From: Coraliomargarita sinensis
GTDB lineage: Bacteria; Verrucomicrobiota; Verrucomicrobiia; Opitutales; Coraliomargaritaceae
Length of the DNA: 64,000 nucleotides
Reading direction: 5' to 3'
Assembly (NCBI RefSeq): GCF_003185655.1
Contig: NZ_QHJQ01000009.1
Coordinates: forward strand, 62,001 to 126,000
Positions 18,760 to 28,515 of the stretch are shown here, one piece after another. The notes under the pieces are model-generated. The model was not told the origin of the DNA. It did no database searches and saw nothing but the letters and a program-made list of their open reading frames with translations. The translations under genes were made by a program, and so were the position numbers. Positions within the stretch are counted from its first letter, which is position 1. Every line of letters starts with the position of its first letter.

Positions 18760-19317
18760 TCAGCTGTCCTTTCCAACTCCGGCCATTTCCGGGGCTGGGG
18801 TAGCTCCGTTGGCCTTTCGGGCAGTCAAGTTTTTGACCGCGGATTCGCGGCCAATCTTGTCCTGCAGTTTAATCATTGCATCGAGAAGGGCTTCAGGGCG
18901 CGGCGGGCAACCACTGACATAGACATCGACAGGGACGATTCGGTCCACCCCCTGCATGGTGGCGTAGGAGCGATACATGCCGCCGGTGCTGGCGCAGGCA
19001 CCCATGGCCACGACCCACTTGGGCTCGGCCATCTGCTCATAGATACGGCGCACGACTTCGGCCATCTTGTAGGTCACGGTCCCGGCAACGATCATGCAAT
19101 CGGCCTGACGGGGCGAAAAGCGCATCACCTCCATGCCGAAACGGGCCATATCAAAACGCGAACCGCCGGCAGCCATCAGCTCGATCGCGCAGCAGGCTAG
19201 ACCCATGGGCATGGGCCAGACTGAATTCTTGCGGATCCAGTTGATGACAGCATCTGCTTGGGTGACAATCACTTCACCTTCAACTTTGCTGTCATAAGCT
19301 ACTGTTTTTTGGTCCAT
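18760..19317 (-). CDS. nuoB: NADH-quinone oxidoreductase subunit B
   Basis: A 185-residue PSST-type subunit that binds cluster N2, the last iron-sulfur centre before quinone. All four ligands are seen: LACCAIEL (adjacent cysteines), MGACAS and [12 protein letters not shown]. The ATG at 19317 ([10 protein letters not shown]) fits the family start. It is the first gene of the operon here. No nuoA lies upstream, where a divergent FmdB-like gene begins 184 bases away. The nuo promoter must lie in 19318-19501. Confidence 0.96.
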   Translation of the reverse strand: MDQKTVAYDSKVEGEVIVTQADAVINWIRKNSVWPMPMGLACCAIELMAAGGSRFDMARFGMEVMRFSPRQADCMIVAGTVTYKMAEVVRRIYEQMAEPKWVVAMGACASTGGMYRSYATMQGVDRIVPVDVYVSGCPPRPEALLDAMIKLQDKIGRESAVKNLTARKANGATPAPEMAGVGKDS

Positions 19318-19501
19318 CTTTTTGTCTGATGTGTTTGCAGGTATTTTACCGAAGGGGCGAGAACTTATGAGCCGCCTTTCCCCATGCAAGCTACAATTGG
19401 AAAAAAGCAACGTACGGATATCCTGTGAAGGATCGGCATTGCATCAACCAAGTTAGCAAATAATCTGTCGGATCAAAGAATGGATTTAGCCTTAATAGAT
19501 T

Positions 19502-19840
19502 ATGCCCACTTATTTATATCAGGAAATTCTGCCCAACGGTGACGACGGGGAATGCTTTGAGGTCATCCAAAGGATGTCGGATGCGCCTCTCAAAACGCAT
19601 CCACAGACGGGAAACCCTGTGCGCAAGGTTTTCGTCGCCCCGAATCTGCCGACAAAATACACTGAAGCCGCGACAAAGAGCAAACTGACCAACGAAAACG
19701 TCGAAAAACACGGCTTTACCCGCTACGAGAAAGACAAAGTAAGCGGGAAATACCATAAGACCGCCGGTAAAGACAAACGGGCCCCCGATGTAGTCAACGC
19801 CAACAAGCTGCGGGAAATGCAGCAAAAGGGCATCCTTTAG
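19502..19840 (+). CDS. FmdB-like protein lacking the zinc-ribbon cysteines
   Basis: A 112-residue protein whose start (MPTYLYQ) and following block (FEVIQRMSDAPLKTHPQTG, then PVRKVF) follow the FmdB zinc-ribbon family line for line. In that family CxxC pairs sit after the third strand and before the conserved glycine. Here those positions are not cysteine, and the only cysteine is in GECFEV. The remaining 60 residues are lysine-rich and probably unstructured, ending REMQQKGIL. Role unknown; FmdB proteins have been proposed to be regulators. The gene is divergent from nuoB and two bases upstream of the kinase-like gene. Confidence 0.75.
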   Translation: MPTYLYQEILPNGDDGECFEVIQRMSDAPLKTHPQTGNPVRKVFVAPNLPTKYTEAATKSKLTNENVEKHGFTRYEKDKVSGKYHKTAGKDKRAPDVVNANKLREMQQKGIL

Positions 19841-19842
19841 CC

Positions 19843-20715
19843 GTGGACCCCGCACTCAAGCAGAAGCTCGGCGACGCCATTTCCGAGGCCCGCGGGACAG
19901 AATTCCATGTTTCATCGGCCCGCCCGCAGGGCGGCGGCTGCATCAACGAAGCCTGGATCGTCGGCGACGGGGAAAACAGCTATTTCGTCAAACTGAACAC
20001 GAGCGACAAACTGTTCATGTTCGAAGCGGAATCCGAGGCTCTCGGGGAAATTGGCGCCAGCCTAACTATCCCAGTGCCCCGGCCGGTCGCCCACGGTACC
20101 GCCTCAAAACGGAGTTTCCTGGTCCTCGAAGCGCTCCCCATGGGTTCCCCGAAAGACGGAAGCTGGCAGGCCATGGGCCAAAAGCTCGCCCAACTCCATC
20201 GAACGACCGCCGATCGATTTGGCTGGCACCGTGACAATGTGATCGGCTCGACCCCGCAATATAATCCCTGGACCGAGCGATGGGCCGATTTCTTTCGAGA
20301 GCAGCGACTGCGTCCCCAACTCGAGCTGGCACGGCAAAAGGGCGACCACTATGCCCGCGCGGATCAACTCCTCGACCGCGTCGACTCGCTCCTTGAAGGC
20401 CATCGTCCAGCCCCCTCCCTCCTCCACGGCGACCTCTGGTCGGGCAATGCGGGTTTCCTGGAGGATGGCTCCCCCGTCATCTATGATCCGGCGACCTATT
20501 ATGGCGACCGCGAGACCGACCTCGCCTTCAGCGAATTCTTTGGCGGCTTCTCTCCGGACTTTTACCGCGCCTATGAAGAAGAGTGGCCGCTGCCTCCCGG
20601 TTACGAGAGGAGAAAAATCCTCTATAACCTCTACCACGTGCTCAATCACGCCAATCTCTTCGGCGGGGGCTATGCCGGACAGGCGGAGAGTATGATCCGG
20701 CAGTTGCTGACATAA
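19843..20715 (+). CDS. Fructosamine-kinase-family protein
   Basis: A 290-residue protein of the fructosamine kinase / ketosamine-3-kinase family (aminoglycoside-phosphotransferase fold). These cytoplasmic enzymes phosphorylate sugars attached to protein amines, which leads to deglycation. Visible are the glycine-rich block GGGCINEAW (near 24), an ATP-lysine region YFVKLN (near 47), the catalytic loop LLHGDLWSGNAGF (near 188-200) and the metal-binding stretch VIYDPATYYGDRETDLAFSE. The start is GTG at 19843, two bases after the preceding stop, so the two genes are coupled. Length fits the family. Confidence 0.9.
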   Translation: MDPALKQKLGDAISEARGTEFHVSSARPQGGGCINEAWIVGDGENSYFVKLNTSDKLFMFEAESEALGEIGASLTIPVPRPVAHGTASKRSFLVLEALPMGSPKDGSWQAMGQKLAQLHRTTADRFGWHRDNVIGSTPQYNPWTERWADFFREQRLRPQLELARQKGDHYARADQLLDRVDSLLEGHRPAPSLLHGDLWSGNAGFLEDGSPVIYDPATYYGDRETDLAFSEFFGGFSPDFYRAYEEEWPLPPGYERRKILYNLYHVLNHANLFGGGYAGQAESMIRQLLT

Positions 20716-20743
20716 AAAAGCGCGCCCCGGAGGACGCGCTTTT
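20716..20743. terminator. Bidirectional terminator between convergent genes
   Basis: A nine-base perfect stem (AAAAGCGCG with CGCGCTTTT) and a ten-base loop give T runs on both strands. It lies between the kinase-like gene on the plus strand and ahcY on the minus strand and serves both. Confidence 0.9.
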
Positions 20744-20764
20744 GGAAATCCGTTCCGCCAGGTG

Positions 20765-22210
20765 TTAGTAGCGGTAGTGATCCGACTTGTAGGGTCCGCC
20801 GGGCTCGACGCCGATGTAGGCGGCCTGCTCCTTGCTCAGCTTGGTCAGCTTGCAGCCGATCTTCTCGAGGTGGAGGCGGGCGACTTCCTCGTCGATGTGC
20901 TTGGGCAGGATGTAAACACCCGGCGTGTATTTCTCGACCTGCTTCCAGAGCTCGATCTGGGCCAGTGCCTGATTGGTGAAGCTGTTCGACATCACGAACG
21001 ACGGGTGCCCGGTCGCGCAACCGAGGTTGACCAGCCGGCCTTTCGCGAGCAGGTAGATGCTCCGCCCGTCGGAGAAGGTGTATTTGTCTACCGCGCCCTC
21101 GTTGTCGGGCTTGATTGAATCCACGTCGACACCGGGCATGTCGTTGAGCTTATCGACCTCGATCTCGTTGTCGAAGTGACCGATGTTACAGACAATCGCC
21201 TGGTCTTTCATCTTCGACATATGGTCCGCGGTGATAATGCCGTAATTCCCGGTCGTGGTGACATAGATATCGCCCCAGCCGAGCGTGTCTTCCACCGTGA
21301 GAACACGATAGCCTTCCATGGCCGCTTGCAGAGCACAAATCGGATCGACCTCGGTGACCACGACTTGGGCGCCCATGCCCTTGAGGGCGGCCGCACAGCC
21401 CTTACCGACATCGCCGTAACCACAGACGACCCCGACCTTACCGGAGATCATGACGTCAGTCGCACGCTTGATACCGTCGATGAGCGACTCGCGGCAGCCG
21501 TAAAGATTGTCGAACTTGGACTTGGTGACCGAGTCGTTGACGTTGATCGCCGGCACAAGCAACTTGCCCGCTTTGTGCATTTCGTAGAGTCGGTGCACAC
21601 CGGTCGTCGTCTCCTCGGAAACGCCCTTCCATTCTTTGACCACGTTGTGCCAGTGATCCGGTTTCTCGGCGTGAATCTTTTTGAGAAGTGATTTGATTAC
21701 CTGCTCCTCCATGCTCCCGGATTCGCTCTCCACCCAGTCGCTTCCATTCTCAAGCTCGTAGCCCTTGTGGATGAGGAGGGTGGCGTCACCGCCGTCGTCA
21801 ACAATCAGCTGTGGGCCAGAGCCGTCGGGCCAGGTCAGCGCCTGCTCCGTGCACCACCAGTATTCTTCCAGCGTCTCGCCCTTCCAGGCGAAGACCGGCA
21901 CCCCGAGATTCTTGGCGACGTAGGCCGCGGCATGGTCCTGGGTGGAAAAGATATTGCAGGAGCACCAGCGCACATCGGCACCAAGTGCCTGAAGCGTCTC
22001 AATGAGCACCGCGGTTTGCACCGTCATGTGCAACGAGCCCATCACACGGACACCCTTTAGCGGCTGCTCGCCCGCATACTTCTCGCGGGTGGCCATCAAA
22101 CCCGGCATCTCGTGCTGGGCGATCTCAATTTCTTTCTGACCGAAGTCGGCGAGGTTGATATCCTTCACCTTATAATCGGTCTTGGTTTCTGTCAGTGTGT
22201 CTGTGCTCAT
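20765..22210 (-). CDS. ahcY: Adenosylhomocysteinase
   Basis: A 481-residue cytoplasmic enzyme that splits S-adenosylhomocysteine into homocysteine and adenosine, clearing the inhibitory product of methyltransferases. Seen are the NAD-binding glycine motif [13 protein letters not shown] (near 262), [13 protein letters not shown] at the N-terminus, [10 protein letters not shown] (near 200), [10 protein letters not shown] (near 340) and the typical C-terminus [10 protein letters not shown]. The length is that of the long bacterial form with the extra internal segment. It follows metK by 40 bases on the same strand, so both enzymes of the SAM/SAH cycle form one transcription unit. Confidence 0.98.
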   Translation of the reverse strand: MSTDTLTETKTDYKVKDINLADFGQKEIEIAQHEMPGLMATREKYAGEQPLKGVRVMGSLHMTVQTAVLIETLQALGADVRWCSCNIFSTQDHAAAYVAKNLGVPVFAWKGETLEEYWWCTEQALTWPDGSGPQLIVDDGGDATLLIHKGYELENGSDWVESESGSMEEQVIKSLLKKIHAEKPDHWHNVVKEWKGVSEETTTGVHRLYEMHKAGKLLVPAINVNDSVTKSKFDNLYGCRESLIDGIKRATDVMISGKVGVVCGYGDVGKGCAAALKGMGAQVVVTEVDPICALQAAMEGYRVLTVEDTLGWGDIYVTTTGNYGIITADHMSKMKDQAIVCNIGHFDNEIEVDKLNDMPGVDVDSIKPDNEGAVDKYTFSDGRSIYLLAKGRLVNLGCATGHPSFVMSNSFTNQALAQIELWKQVEKYTPGVYILPKHIDEEVARLHLEKIGCKLTKLSKEQAAYIGVEPGGPYKSDHYRY

Positions 22211-22250
22211 GGTTAAATCTTTCTCTTATTCTTAATCTTGGTCTTAATCT

Positions 22251-23414
22251 TTACAGTTCCGCCTTGAGCTCCTCGGCCTTGGCGGTCGATTCCCAGGGCA
22301 AGCCTTCCTTGGCGAAGTGGCCGTAGTGGGTGGACTCGCGATAGATCGGCCGAAGCAGGTCAAGCTGGCTGACAATGTCGGCCGGCTTGAAGCTGAATAC
22401 CTTCTGCGCGGCGGCGGCGATCTTACCGTCGTCCACCGTTCCAGTGCCGAAGGTATCGACGTGGATACTGGTCGGGTACGGGTGCCCGATGGCGTAGGCC
22501 ACTTCCAGCTCACAGGCCTCGGCCAGGCCGGCCGCGACGATGTTCTTGGCCACCCAGCGGGTGAAGTAAGCGGCGGAGCGGTCGACCTTGGAAGGGTCCT
22601 TGCCCGAGAAGGCGCCACCACCGTGACGGGCCCAGCCGCCATAAGTATCGACGATAATCTTCCGGCCGGTCAGACCAGCATCGCCCTGCGGGCCACCGAT
22701 AACAAACTTACCGGTCGGGTTGATGAGAAATTCCGTTTCATCCTTGAGCAGCTCCGCCGGCAGCACCTTGCGGATGACCTCCTCGATGCAGAACTCGCGA
22801 ATCTCGGAGTGCGTCACATCCTCGGCATGTTGGGTCGAGATGACGACATTCTTGATGCTGACCGGCTGGCCGTCGATGTATTCCAACGCGACCTGACTCT
22901 TCACGTCCGGACGCAACCAGGGCACTTTAATTTCCTTGCGCTGATGAGCCATTTCCCGGAGGAGGCGGTGCGCGAACATGACCGGTGCCGGCATCAGCTC
23001 TGTGGTTTGCTTACAGGCATAGCCGAACATGATACCCTGGTCGCCGGCCCCCTGCTCTTCCGTCTCTTTGCCTTCCGCAGCAGCGGCATTCACCCCTTGG
23101 GCGATGTCCGAAGACTGGGCCGTCAGGATGTTGGAAATAAATACCTTGTCGGCGTGAAACACATCGTCGTCGTGGACGTAGCCGATATCACGAATTGCCT
23201 GGCGGACGATCTCCTCGTAATTAAGCTTCGCGTCGGTGGTGATCTCACCGGCCAACACCACACAGTTGCTCTTGACCAGCGTTTCGCAGGCAACGCGGCT
23301 CTTGGGATCCTGCTCGAGGCAGGCATCCAGGATACTATCCGAAATATAATCGGATACTTTGTCGGGGTGACCTTCGCCGACCGACTCGGATGAAAAGATG
23401 AAATTTTTGCTCAT
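22251..23414 (-). CDS. metK: S-adenosylmethionine synthetase
   Basis: A 387-residue enzyme that makes S-adenosylmethionine from methionine and ATP. Family signatures are [18 protein letters not shown] (near 8-25), the hexapeptide-type [12 protein letters not shown] (near 120), and [19 protein letters not shown] (near 266). Length is typical. The 74-base gap to the upstream regulator gene holds an inverted repeat that may be its operator. The gap to ahcY contains only short TCTTAATC-like repeats and no recognised riboswitch. Confidence 0.98.
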   Translation of the reverse strand: MSKNFIFSSESVGEGHPDKVSDYISDSILDACLEQDPKSRVACETLVKSNCVVLAGEITTDAKLNYEEIVRQAIRDIGYVHDDDVFHADKVFISNILTAQSSDIAQGVNAAAAEGKETEEQGAGDQGIMFGYACKQTTELMPAPVMFAHRLLREMAHQRKEIKVPWLRPDVKSQVALEYIDGQPVSIKNVVISTQHAEDVTHSEIREFCIEEVIRKVLPAELLKDETEFLINPTGKFVIGGPQGDAGLTGRKIIVDTYGGWARHGGGAFSGKDPSKVDRSAAYFTRWVAKNIVAAGLAEACELEVAYAIGHPYPTSIHVDTFGTGTVDDGKIAAAAQKVFSFKPADIVSQLDLLRPIYRESTHYGHFAKEGLPWESTAKAEELKAEL

Positions 23415-23465
23415 GAAGGCGCGGAGTATCGCCAGCCTCGCACAAAAATCAAGCCTTTCATCAAT

Positions 23466-23485
23466 ATATCAGGATAATTTGATAT
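23466..23485. promoter_or_regulatory. Candidate operator of metK
   Basis: Perfect arms ATATCA (23466-23471) and TGATAT (23480-23485) with eight bases between them lie 52 bases before the metK start, in an AT-rich stretch directly after the stop of the winged-helix gene. It is suited to a dimeric regulator. That this regulator is the neighbouring one is inference. Confidence 0.45.
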
Positions 23486-23488
23486 GTT

Positions 23489-23821
23489 TTATATTTCCGA
23501 GCCATGCCCGCCCAAATCAATCCGCTTGGTGGGTCGCGGCACCACCACATCCAGAAGGGCGCCGATTGTCCGGTGCGCCTCCAGCGGATGCCTCAGGCGA
23601 CCTTCCGTGTGGATGAGATAGCAATTCTGGCGACCCACCCGCATGCGCTCCAAATAGCCCGCCTCTTCCAACTCCGCGACGATCCGCTGTACCGCGCGCT
23701 CGGTGATACCGACTGAAAGGGCCACTTCACGCAGGGGCTGTTCCGCATTGCGCGCCAGGCAAATCAAGACGTGGGAGTGATTGGTCAGAAAATTCCAGCT
23801 GGGCGTATTCTCATTGCTCAT
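23489..23821 (-). CDS. Small winged-helix transcriptional regulator
   Basis: A 110-residue DNA-binding protein with a MarR/ArsR-like winged helix over most of its length: [52 protein letters not shown]. There are no metal-binding cysteine pairs and no separate sensor domain. The ATG at 23821 was chosen because the upstream extension is not family-like. It is the first gene of a minus-strand group with metK and ahcY, so a role in control of the methyl cycle is likely from position. Small winged-helix regulators of metK/ahcY (the SahR and SamR types) are known in Proteobacteria. Whether this is an equivalent is unknown. Confidence 0.8.
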   Translation of the reverse strand: MSNENTPSWNFLTNHSHVLICLARNAEQPLREVALSVGITERAVQRIVAELEEAGYLERMRVGRQNCYLIHTEGRLRHPLEAHRTIGALLDVVVPRPTKRIDLGGHGSEI

Positions 23822-23989
23822 GACAAAAGGCTGTCCGCATTTTATAGAAACGTAAAACACGAAATTTCGTTCGTACGAATCGTTATTTGCGTTTGAGCAA
23901 GCACCCGCAAAGTCTTCTACTAATAAACAACCGCACCCGGCCGCCGTCGCAAGGCCCCTTCGTTCACGTTTTTCCAAATCCCCACACCC

Positions 23990-25156
23990 ATGATCAAGAT
24001 TCGCCCACTCTCCCTCGCCCGGCTTCTCGGCCGCAGCTTCATGATTTATCCGCTTGTCGGGATCAGCTCCATCCTTGGTCAGACACTTGAGATCAAAAAA
24101 GAGTCACTGGAAGACTACAACGAGCGGATGCAGTGGTTCGCCGATTCCCAGTACGGCCTTTTCATCCACATGGGAGGATACTCTCAACTGGGAGGCATTT
24201 GGAAGGGCGAAGAGGCGGGAGGTTATTCTGAATGGATTCAGGGCCGGGCGAAAATCGATCGCGACGAGTATGCCGAAATCGCCCTGCAATTTAACCCGGA
24301 ACAATTCGACGCGGATCTGATCGTCAACAACGCCCGGGACGCTGGCATGACCTACCTGGTGATCACGGCGAAACACCACGAGGGATTTTGCCTTTGGGAC
24401 AGCGCTTACACCGAGTACGACATCGCCAGTACGCCGACCGGTGACCGCGACATCCTACAGGAGCTCAAGGATGCCTGCGCCAAATACGGCATCCGCTTCG
24501 GACTCTACTACAGTATCATTGACTGGCATCACCCCAGCCAAGCACGCCCCTTTGAAGTCGGTAAAGAAGGCTGGTCCGGCAAGACGGTTATTGTCGACGA
24601 GCGCAAGCAGGAGTATGTCGATTACCAGCGTAATCAGGTCCTTGAACTGGTCGAAAAGTACGATCCGGTCGTGCTCTGGTTCGACGGCGACTGGGCGGAC
24701 TGGTGGACGCTCGAAGACGGCATCTCCCTTTACAACCAGATCCGTGAGGCGGATGCGGACGTTATCGTCAATAACCGGGTCGCAAAGCGCGGCAAATTCG
24801 AACTCGACTACGTCACCCAGGAACAAAAGCACTTCGACAAAGCTTTCGCCAAACATTGGGAAGGTTGCTACACCATGAATAAGTCCTGGGGCTACAAAAA
24901 GAACGACGACAACTGGAAGTCTCCGGAGACGGTTTATAACAAGCTGAAGGATATAAATGAAAAAGGCGGCGTCCTGCTCCTGAATGTCGGCCCTGATGGA
25001 AACGGCGTCGTCCAGGACGAAGCATGGGAGATACTTCGAGAAACCGCGACACTATTGGAAAAGAACCCCATCACGAAAAGGATCCCGACGATCACCGAGG
25101 TGCCCGGGGTAAGCTTGAAAGAACCCGCCAAAGACAAGACCGATATCGACGGATAG
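23990..25156 (+). CDS. Alpha-L-fucosidase, GH29
   Basis: A 388-residue glycoside hydrolase of family 29, which removes terminal L-fucose with retention. The probable nucleophile is Asp232 in VLWFDGDW. Other conserved parts are [10 protein letters not shown] (near 55), [17 protein letters not shown] (near 122) and the substrate-pocket block GFGLYYS-like [16 protein letters not shown] hydrophobic stretch (about 14-30, [13 protein letters not shown]) suggests export by signal peptide. The start is ATG at 23990, with an alternative ATG at codon 18. It is a single-domain enzyme without a carbohydrate-binding module and converges with a second GH29 gene. Confidence 0.93.
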   Translation: MIKIRPLSLARLLGRSFMIYPLVGISSILGQTLEIKKESLEDYNERMQWFADSQYGLFIHMGGYSQLGGIWKGEEAGGYSEWIQGRAKIDRDEYAEIALQFNPEQFDADLIVNNARDAGMTYLVITAKHHEGFCLWDSAYTEYDIASTPTGDRDILQELKDACAKYGIRFGLYYSIIDWHHPSQARPFEVGKEGWSGKTVIVDERKQEYVDYQRNQVLELVEKYDPVVLWFDGDWADWWTLEDGISLYNQIREADADVIVNNRVAKRGKFELDYVTQEQKHFDKAFAKHWEGCYTMNKSWGYKKNDDNWKSPETVYNKLKDINEKGGVLLLNVGPDGNGVVQDEAWEILRETATLLEKNPITKRIPTITEVPGVSLKEPAKDKTDIDG

Positions 25157-25160
25157 CCGC

Positions 25161-25193
25161 GGCACTCCGCAGGAGTGCGGACATCTCTGTCCG
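25161..25193. repeat. Tandem palindromes after the first fucosidase gene
   Basis: Two adjacent perfect hairpins, GCACTCCGCAGGAGTGC and CGGACATCTCTGTCCG, begin four bases after the stop codon. The pattern resembles REP-type intergenic elements and may also end transcription, though the T run is weak. Confidence 0.6.
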
Positions 25194-25347
25194 CTTTCTG
25201 AAAACACGAATCCGGGAGGAATTGGAGACGACAGGAAGAAATTTCCTGACTCCGTTAAGCTTCAAACAGGACCAGCCCGTCTAGCCGGCTAGTCGTTACG
25301 GCGTTGAAATTCACGACAAATTTTCCGGCCCTGGTAATCTTAGAACA

Positions 25348-26679
25348 CTATTCGTTCTCGAGGAACTTTACGCCCTCAAGCTTCACCACCACCGGGTTGG
25401 GCCAGCCGTAGTTGTTGTAAAGGCGCTGAGCCCGGACCACCGAGATGCTGAGCCCTTCTTCAATCATTTCGACGCGGGACTCAGGCTTCAGGTTCGGGCG
25501 GTACTCCACCACCTGATCATTCTGCCCGAGCACGGAGATCTTCATCTCTCCGTGGGGCGCGAGTGACTGGAGAGTATACTCACGGCGCTGCCCCCGCCGC
25601 CAGCGCTCCTCCCCTTGGGGAATGATGATGTAGACCGTATCGGGCTCGTCTTTGGGACGGGTGAAGTAAAGCTCGCCCTCACCAATCACCGGACAGGGAC
25701 GAATATTGTGTATCGCCTCGCCGTTGACGAACATCCAGAGGCCCAGCTCCCGGAAGCGCCGCTCCTGCTCAAAGGGGATCCGGCCCGAAGGCTCCGGCCC
25801 CATATTGATCAAAAGGTTGCCGCCCTTGGCGCGGATATCGATGAGCATTTCGATCAACTGCTCGCCGGACTTGTAATTTTCGTTGGTCGGCTTGAACTGC
25901 CATTGGGAGCCAAGCGTGAAACAGGATTCCCAGGGGCCCGCCAGGGGCTGGTTGGGGATGTTCTGTTCGGGTGTTTCCATTTCCCCGCGGGTGACGATGC
26001 ACTGGGGCTGGAGCTGATGGATGTAATCGCGAATCGCAGTATTGTCGAAAGCGTCGAGGAAGGCCACATCGATGGGCCCGTATTTGGTAAAGAGCTCCTT
26101 TACCTGACGCTTGTTGTAGGCCAGCAGCTCAGGGTTATTGGAGATACCGACATAATCAGCACCTTTGCGCCGGATGACATGCCCCTGTTGATGCAGAAAC
26201 CAAAAGTCCTCCGGCGAGAAGTAGAAGCCCACCTTCATGTCATACTTGCGGCAGGCCTTCACGTAGGCTTTGACGATGTCTTTCTTGTAGGGCGTATTCG
26301 CGACCGAGAAATCGGTTGTCTTGGTCGGCCAGAGGCAGAAGCCGCTGTGATGCTTGGTCGTGAGCACCATGTACTTGAAGCCGGCCAGTTTGGCCAAGCG
26401 CACCCACTCCTCCGGATCGTAGTCATCAGGATCGAAATACTTCGGCAACTCGTTGATGTAGCGCTCCAGATAATCCTCCGAGGCCCCGACCATACTGTGG
26501 GAGATGACACTGCCGAGCTCGGCATCCAATCCCCAGTGGATGAACATGCCCATGCCCCAATCCATGAATTGCTCGACCCGCACGGGATCGTTACTGCGAT
26601 CTTTTAAATCGAGACCCGGGTTGGCCTGGAGGTTAAACAAAACAAAAATCAGGCAAATACTACTCAGCAGATACTTCAT
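25348..26679 (-). CDS. Alpha-L-fucosidase-like protein, GH29
   Basis: A 443-residue secreted GH29-type protein with a clear signal peptide (MKYLLSSICLIFVLFNLQA, 1-19). The catalytic barrel shows MGMFIHWGLDAELGS (near 43), YMVLTTKHHSGFCLWPT (near 102) and VGFYFSPEDFW. The nucleophile position is Asp209, in DVAFLDAF instead of the usual LWFDG. A C-terminal beta domain of about 110 residues follows. It differs strongly from the neighbouring fucosidase, so the two are not a recent duplication. It may have a distinct linkage specificity. It converges with the first GH29 gene. Confidence 0.88.
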   Translation of the reverse strand: MKYLLSSICLIFVLFNLQANPGLDLKDRSNDPVRVEQFMDWGMGMFIHWGLDAELGSVISHSMVGASEDYLERYINELPKYFDPDDYDPEEWVRLAKLAGFKYMVLTTKHHSGFCLWPTKTTDFSVANTPYKKDIVKAYVKACRKYDMKVGFYFSPEDFWFLHQQGHVIRRKGADYVGISNNPELLAYNKRQVKELFTKYGPIDVAFLDAFDNTAIRDYIHQLQPQCIVTRGEMETPEQNIPNQPLAGPWESCFTLGSQWQFKPTNENYKSGEQLIEMLIDIRAKGGNLLINMGPEPSGRIPFEQERRFRELGLWMFVNGEAIHNIRPCPVIGEGELYFTRPKDEPDTVYIIIPQGEERWRRGQRREYTLQSLAPHGEMKISVLGQNDQVVEYRPNLKPESRVEMIEEGLSISVVRAQRLYNNYGWPNPVVVKLEGVKFLENE

Positions 26680-26763
26680 GACGCAGAGAAATTAGAGAGA
26701 CCCGTCATCGCGTCTACTTCCAAATACCATTCTTTTTGATAGCTAAGCAAAATACGAGGGCAC

Positions 26764-26797
26764 AAAAAAACCCGCAGGCTTGAAAAACCTACGGGTT
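26764..26797 (-). terminator. Terminator of the tRNA-Asp gene
   Basis: On the minus strand the stem AACCCGTAGG/CCTGCGGGTT and a nine-base loop are followed by a T run. It lies three bases after the tRNA 3' end. Confidence 0.85.
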
Positions 26798-26800
26798 AAA

Positions 26801-26877
26801 TGGCGGGATAGACGGGACTTGAACCCGCGGCCTCCTGCGTGACAGGCAGGCGCTCTAACCAACTGAGCTACTACCCC
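26801..26877 (-). tRNA. tRNA-Asp (GTC)
   Basis: The 77-base minus-strand sequence folds into a full cloverleaf: acceptor GGGGTAG with CTATCCC, D arm GCTCAGTTGGTTAGAGC, anticodon stem CCTGC/GCAGG with loop CTGTCAC (anticodon GTC), and T arm with GGTTCAAGTCC. The discriminator is G, as expected for Asp, and CCA is encoded. Confidence 0.98.
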
Positions 26878-26984
26878 AGAAATTGGGAAAGACGCAGACA
26901 GTAGAATTGGGCGAATGCATGTCAAGCGGTGTTTTCAGCATTTTTTGCTCCGCCTCCACCGCCTTATTTTACACCATACGGACG

Positions 26985-28163
26985 CTAGGAATTACCGCCC
27001 TCGAGCATTTTCACGCGGCGGTGCGGCTGTGGAAATTGCAGGGTGATCGCGGTGCCGACATCTTTGCGCGATTCGATGGTAATCTGTCCGCCGTGCTCGC
27101 GCATGATTCGTTGCACAATCATCATGCCCAGGCCATGCCCTTCGGACTTGGTTGTGTAATAAGCCTGAAAGACTTTTGAAAGTTCCTCCTCCGAGATCCC
27201 CGACCCGGTATCGGAGAACTGCAGATATACAAAGTCATCGTCCTTTTTCGCCAGAATACTCAAGCGCCCACCCGGCTGCATCGCCTCCATGGCATTCTTC
27301 ACCAGATTAAAGAAAACCTGCTTGATTTGACCACGGTCCCCCAGCACCGAAGGGATCTCATCGTTCACCTCAATATTGACCTCGATATCACGATTACTCA
27401 GCTCAGCCTCTTGAACGTGCAGGACCTCTTCCACGAGTTGCACTAGCTCGAGTTCATTTAATTCGGGCTTTTGCGGACGGACCGCTTCGAGGAAGTGGGT
27501 AATAATTCCGTCCAGGCGCTGGACCTCCCCCTGGCAAACCTGAACGGACTCCGCCAGTTGAGCACTCTCTTTATCCTGAGCCAGCTTTTTGAGCTTCCTC
27601 TCAATCAATTGCAAATGAATGGTCAGGGAATTGAGCGGGTTGCCCAGCTCATGCGCCACTCCGGCTGCGAGCCGCACGATCGATGAGGTCCGCTCGTTCT
27701 CGATCAGCTCTTCCATCGATACTTTGTCCTCCGTTACATCGGAAATGGTGATGACATAGCCGCCACTGTCATCTTGGCCGATCTGGGCGTCGATCGGCAC
27801 CATGTAGAGCCGGACGATGCGCCGCTCCGGATAGTTCAGCTCCAACTCACGCGAGTAGACCGGCGACGACTTCTTTCCCGGGCCTGTCTGTTTCTCCAAA
27901 GACTTGGCCAGATCCGGCACCATTTTCCAGAGACGGGTGACACCGATGTCATTTTCCTTTAAGCCGATCATGGAAAGCCCGGCATCGTTGGCGTATTGAA
28001 CAATCCCGTCGGAATCGATCACGAGGATACCGTCCTGAATAGTATTAAAAACCGTCTCCTGCAGCTTCCGCTCCCGCGCCAGGCGCTGCACCAGAATCCC
28101 CAGATTGACCGAGTCCAGGTCTTCCAGCCGCCCGAGAATTTTATCCAGTCCGGTGTTTTTCAT
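26985..28163 (-). CDS. Cytoplasmic sensor histidine kinase with PAS domain
   Basis: A 392-residue two-component kinase with no membrane segment. A PAS domain spans about 32-150 ([19 protein letters not shown]), then a HisKA domain with the phosphorylated histidine in [15 protein letters not shown] (near 168), and a HATPase domain with the N box [12 protein letters not shown] (near 285), the G1 box FSDTGSGI (near 322) and the G2 box [13 protein letters not shown]. The ATG overlaps the stop of the four-helix-bundle gene by four bases. No response regulator is adjacent, so it is an orphan kinase. The tRNA-Asp gene follows with its own terminator. Confidence 0.94.
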   Translation of the reverse strand: MKNTGLDKILGRLEDLDSVNLGILVQRLARERKLQETVFNTIQDGILVIDSDGIVQYANDAGLSMIGLKENDIGVTRLWKMVPDLAKSLEKQTGPGKKSSPVYSRELELNYPERRIVRLYMVPIDAQIGQDDSGGYVITISDVTEDKVSMEELIENERTSSIVRLAAGVAHELGNPLNSLTIHLQLIERKLKKLAQDKESAQLAESVQVCQGEVQRLDGIITHFLEAVRPQKPELNELELVQLVEEVLHVQEAELSNRDIEVNIEVNDEIPSVLGDRGQIKQVFFNLVKNAMEAMQPGGRLSILAKKDDDFVYLQFSDTGSGISEEELSKVFQAYYTTKSEGHGLGMMIVQRIMREHGGQITIESRKDVGTAITLQFPQPHRRVKMLEGGNS

Positions 28164-28498
28164 GCGAAACTCTTAATTGTGTTCCTACTCCAACTCTTAA
28201 TCTTAATCCTAATCCAAGTTCCCACCATAAGCGGCCTGCTCCTCATAAACCCGGTCCGAGGAATTCGATTTTTCACCAGGCCAACCAGCATAGAAACAAT
28301 CTCCAGCAAACATTCCTTGCCTTCATGCACCTGTCCATCCGTTGCTAAACTCTTTCGCTGTAGCACGTCGAGTGCGGCAGCACACTCCAAGGCAGGCCCT
28401 CTCGCAATATCAAAGAAACGACAACGATCCGGAGCTGTAAATTTCCCGAGTGATCTCTGATATACTTTTAATTTCTCGTGGTCGAATTTGGGGGACAT
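28160..28498 (-). CDS. Four-helix-bundle (S23-like) protein with internal deletion
   Basis: The product is 112 residues. The start ([14 protein letters not shown]) and middle ([24 protein letters not shown], then [19 protein letters not shown]) match the four-helix-bundle family related to proteins in 23S rRNA intervening sequences. In the family about 40-50 residues, covering the second helix, separate these blocks; here they are joined directly at residue 18-20. The last 30 residues (from RTGFMRS) do not look like the family and read through TCTTAATC-type repeats. It is probably a decayed gene kept in frame. It sits between coaB and the histidine kinase, overlapping the latter by four bases. 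Confidence 0.65.
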   Translation of the reverse strand: MSPKFDHEKLKVYQRSLGKFTAPDRCRFFDIARGPALECAAALDVLQRKSLATDGQVHEGKECLLEIVSMLVGLVKNRIPRTGFMRSRPLMVGTWIRIKIKSWSRNTIKSFA

Positions 28499-28515
28499 AG
28501 GGGAGATTGTGGGGA

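Noticed and set aside
22211..23465. SAM or SAH riboswitch before metK or ahcY
   Set aside because: The gaps are only 40 and 74 bases long and contain short AT-rich repeats or an inverted repeat; no riboswitch core could be found by eye.
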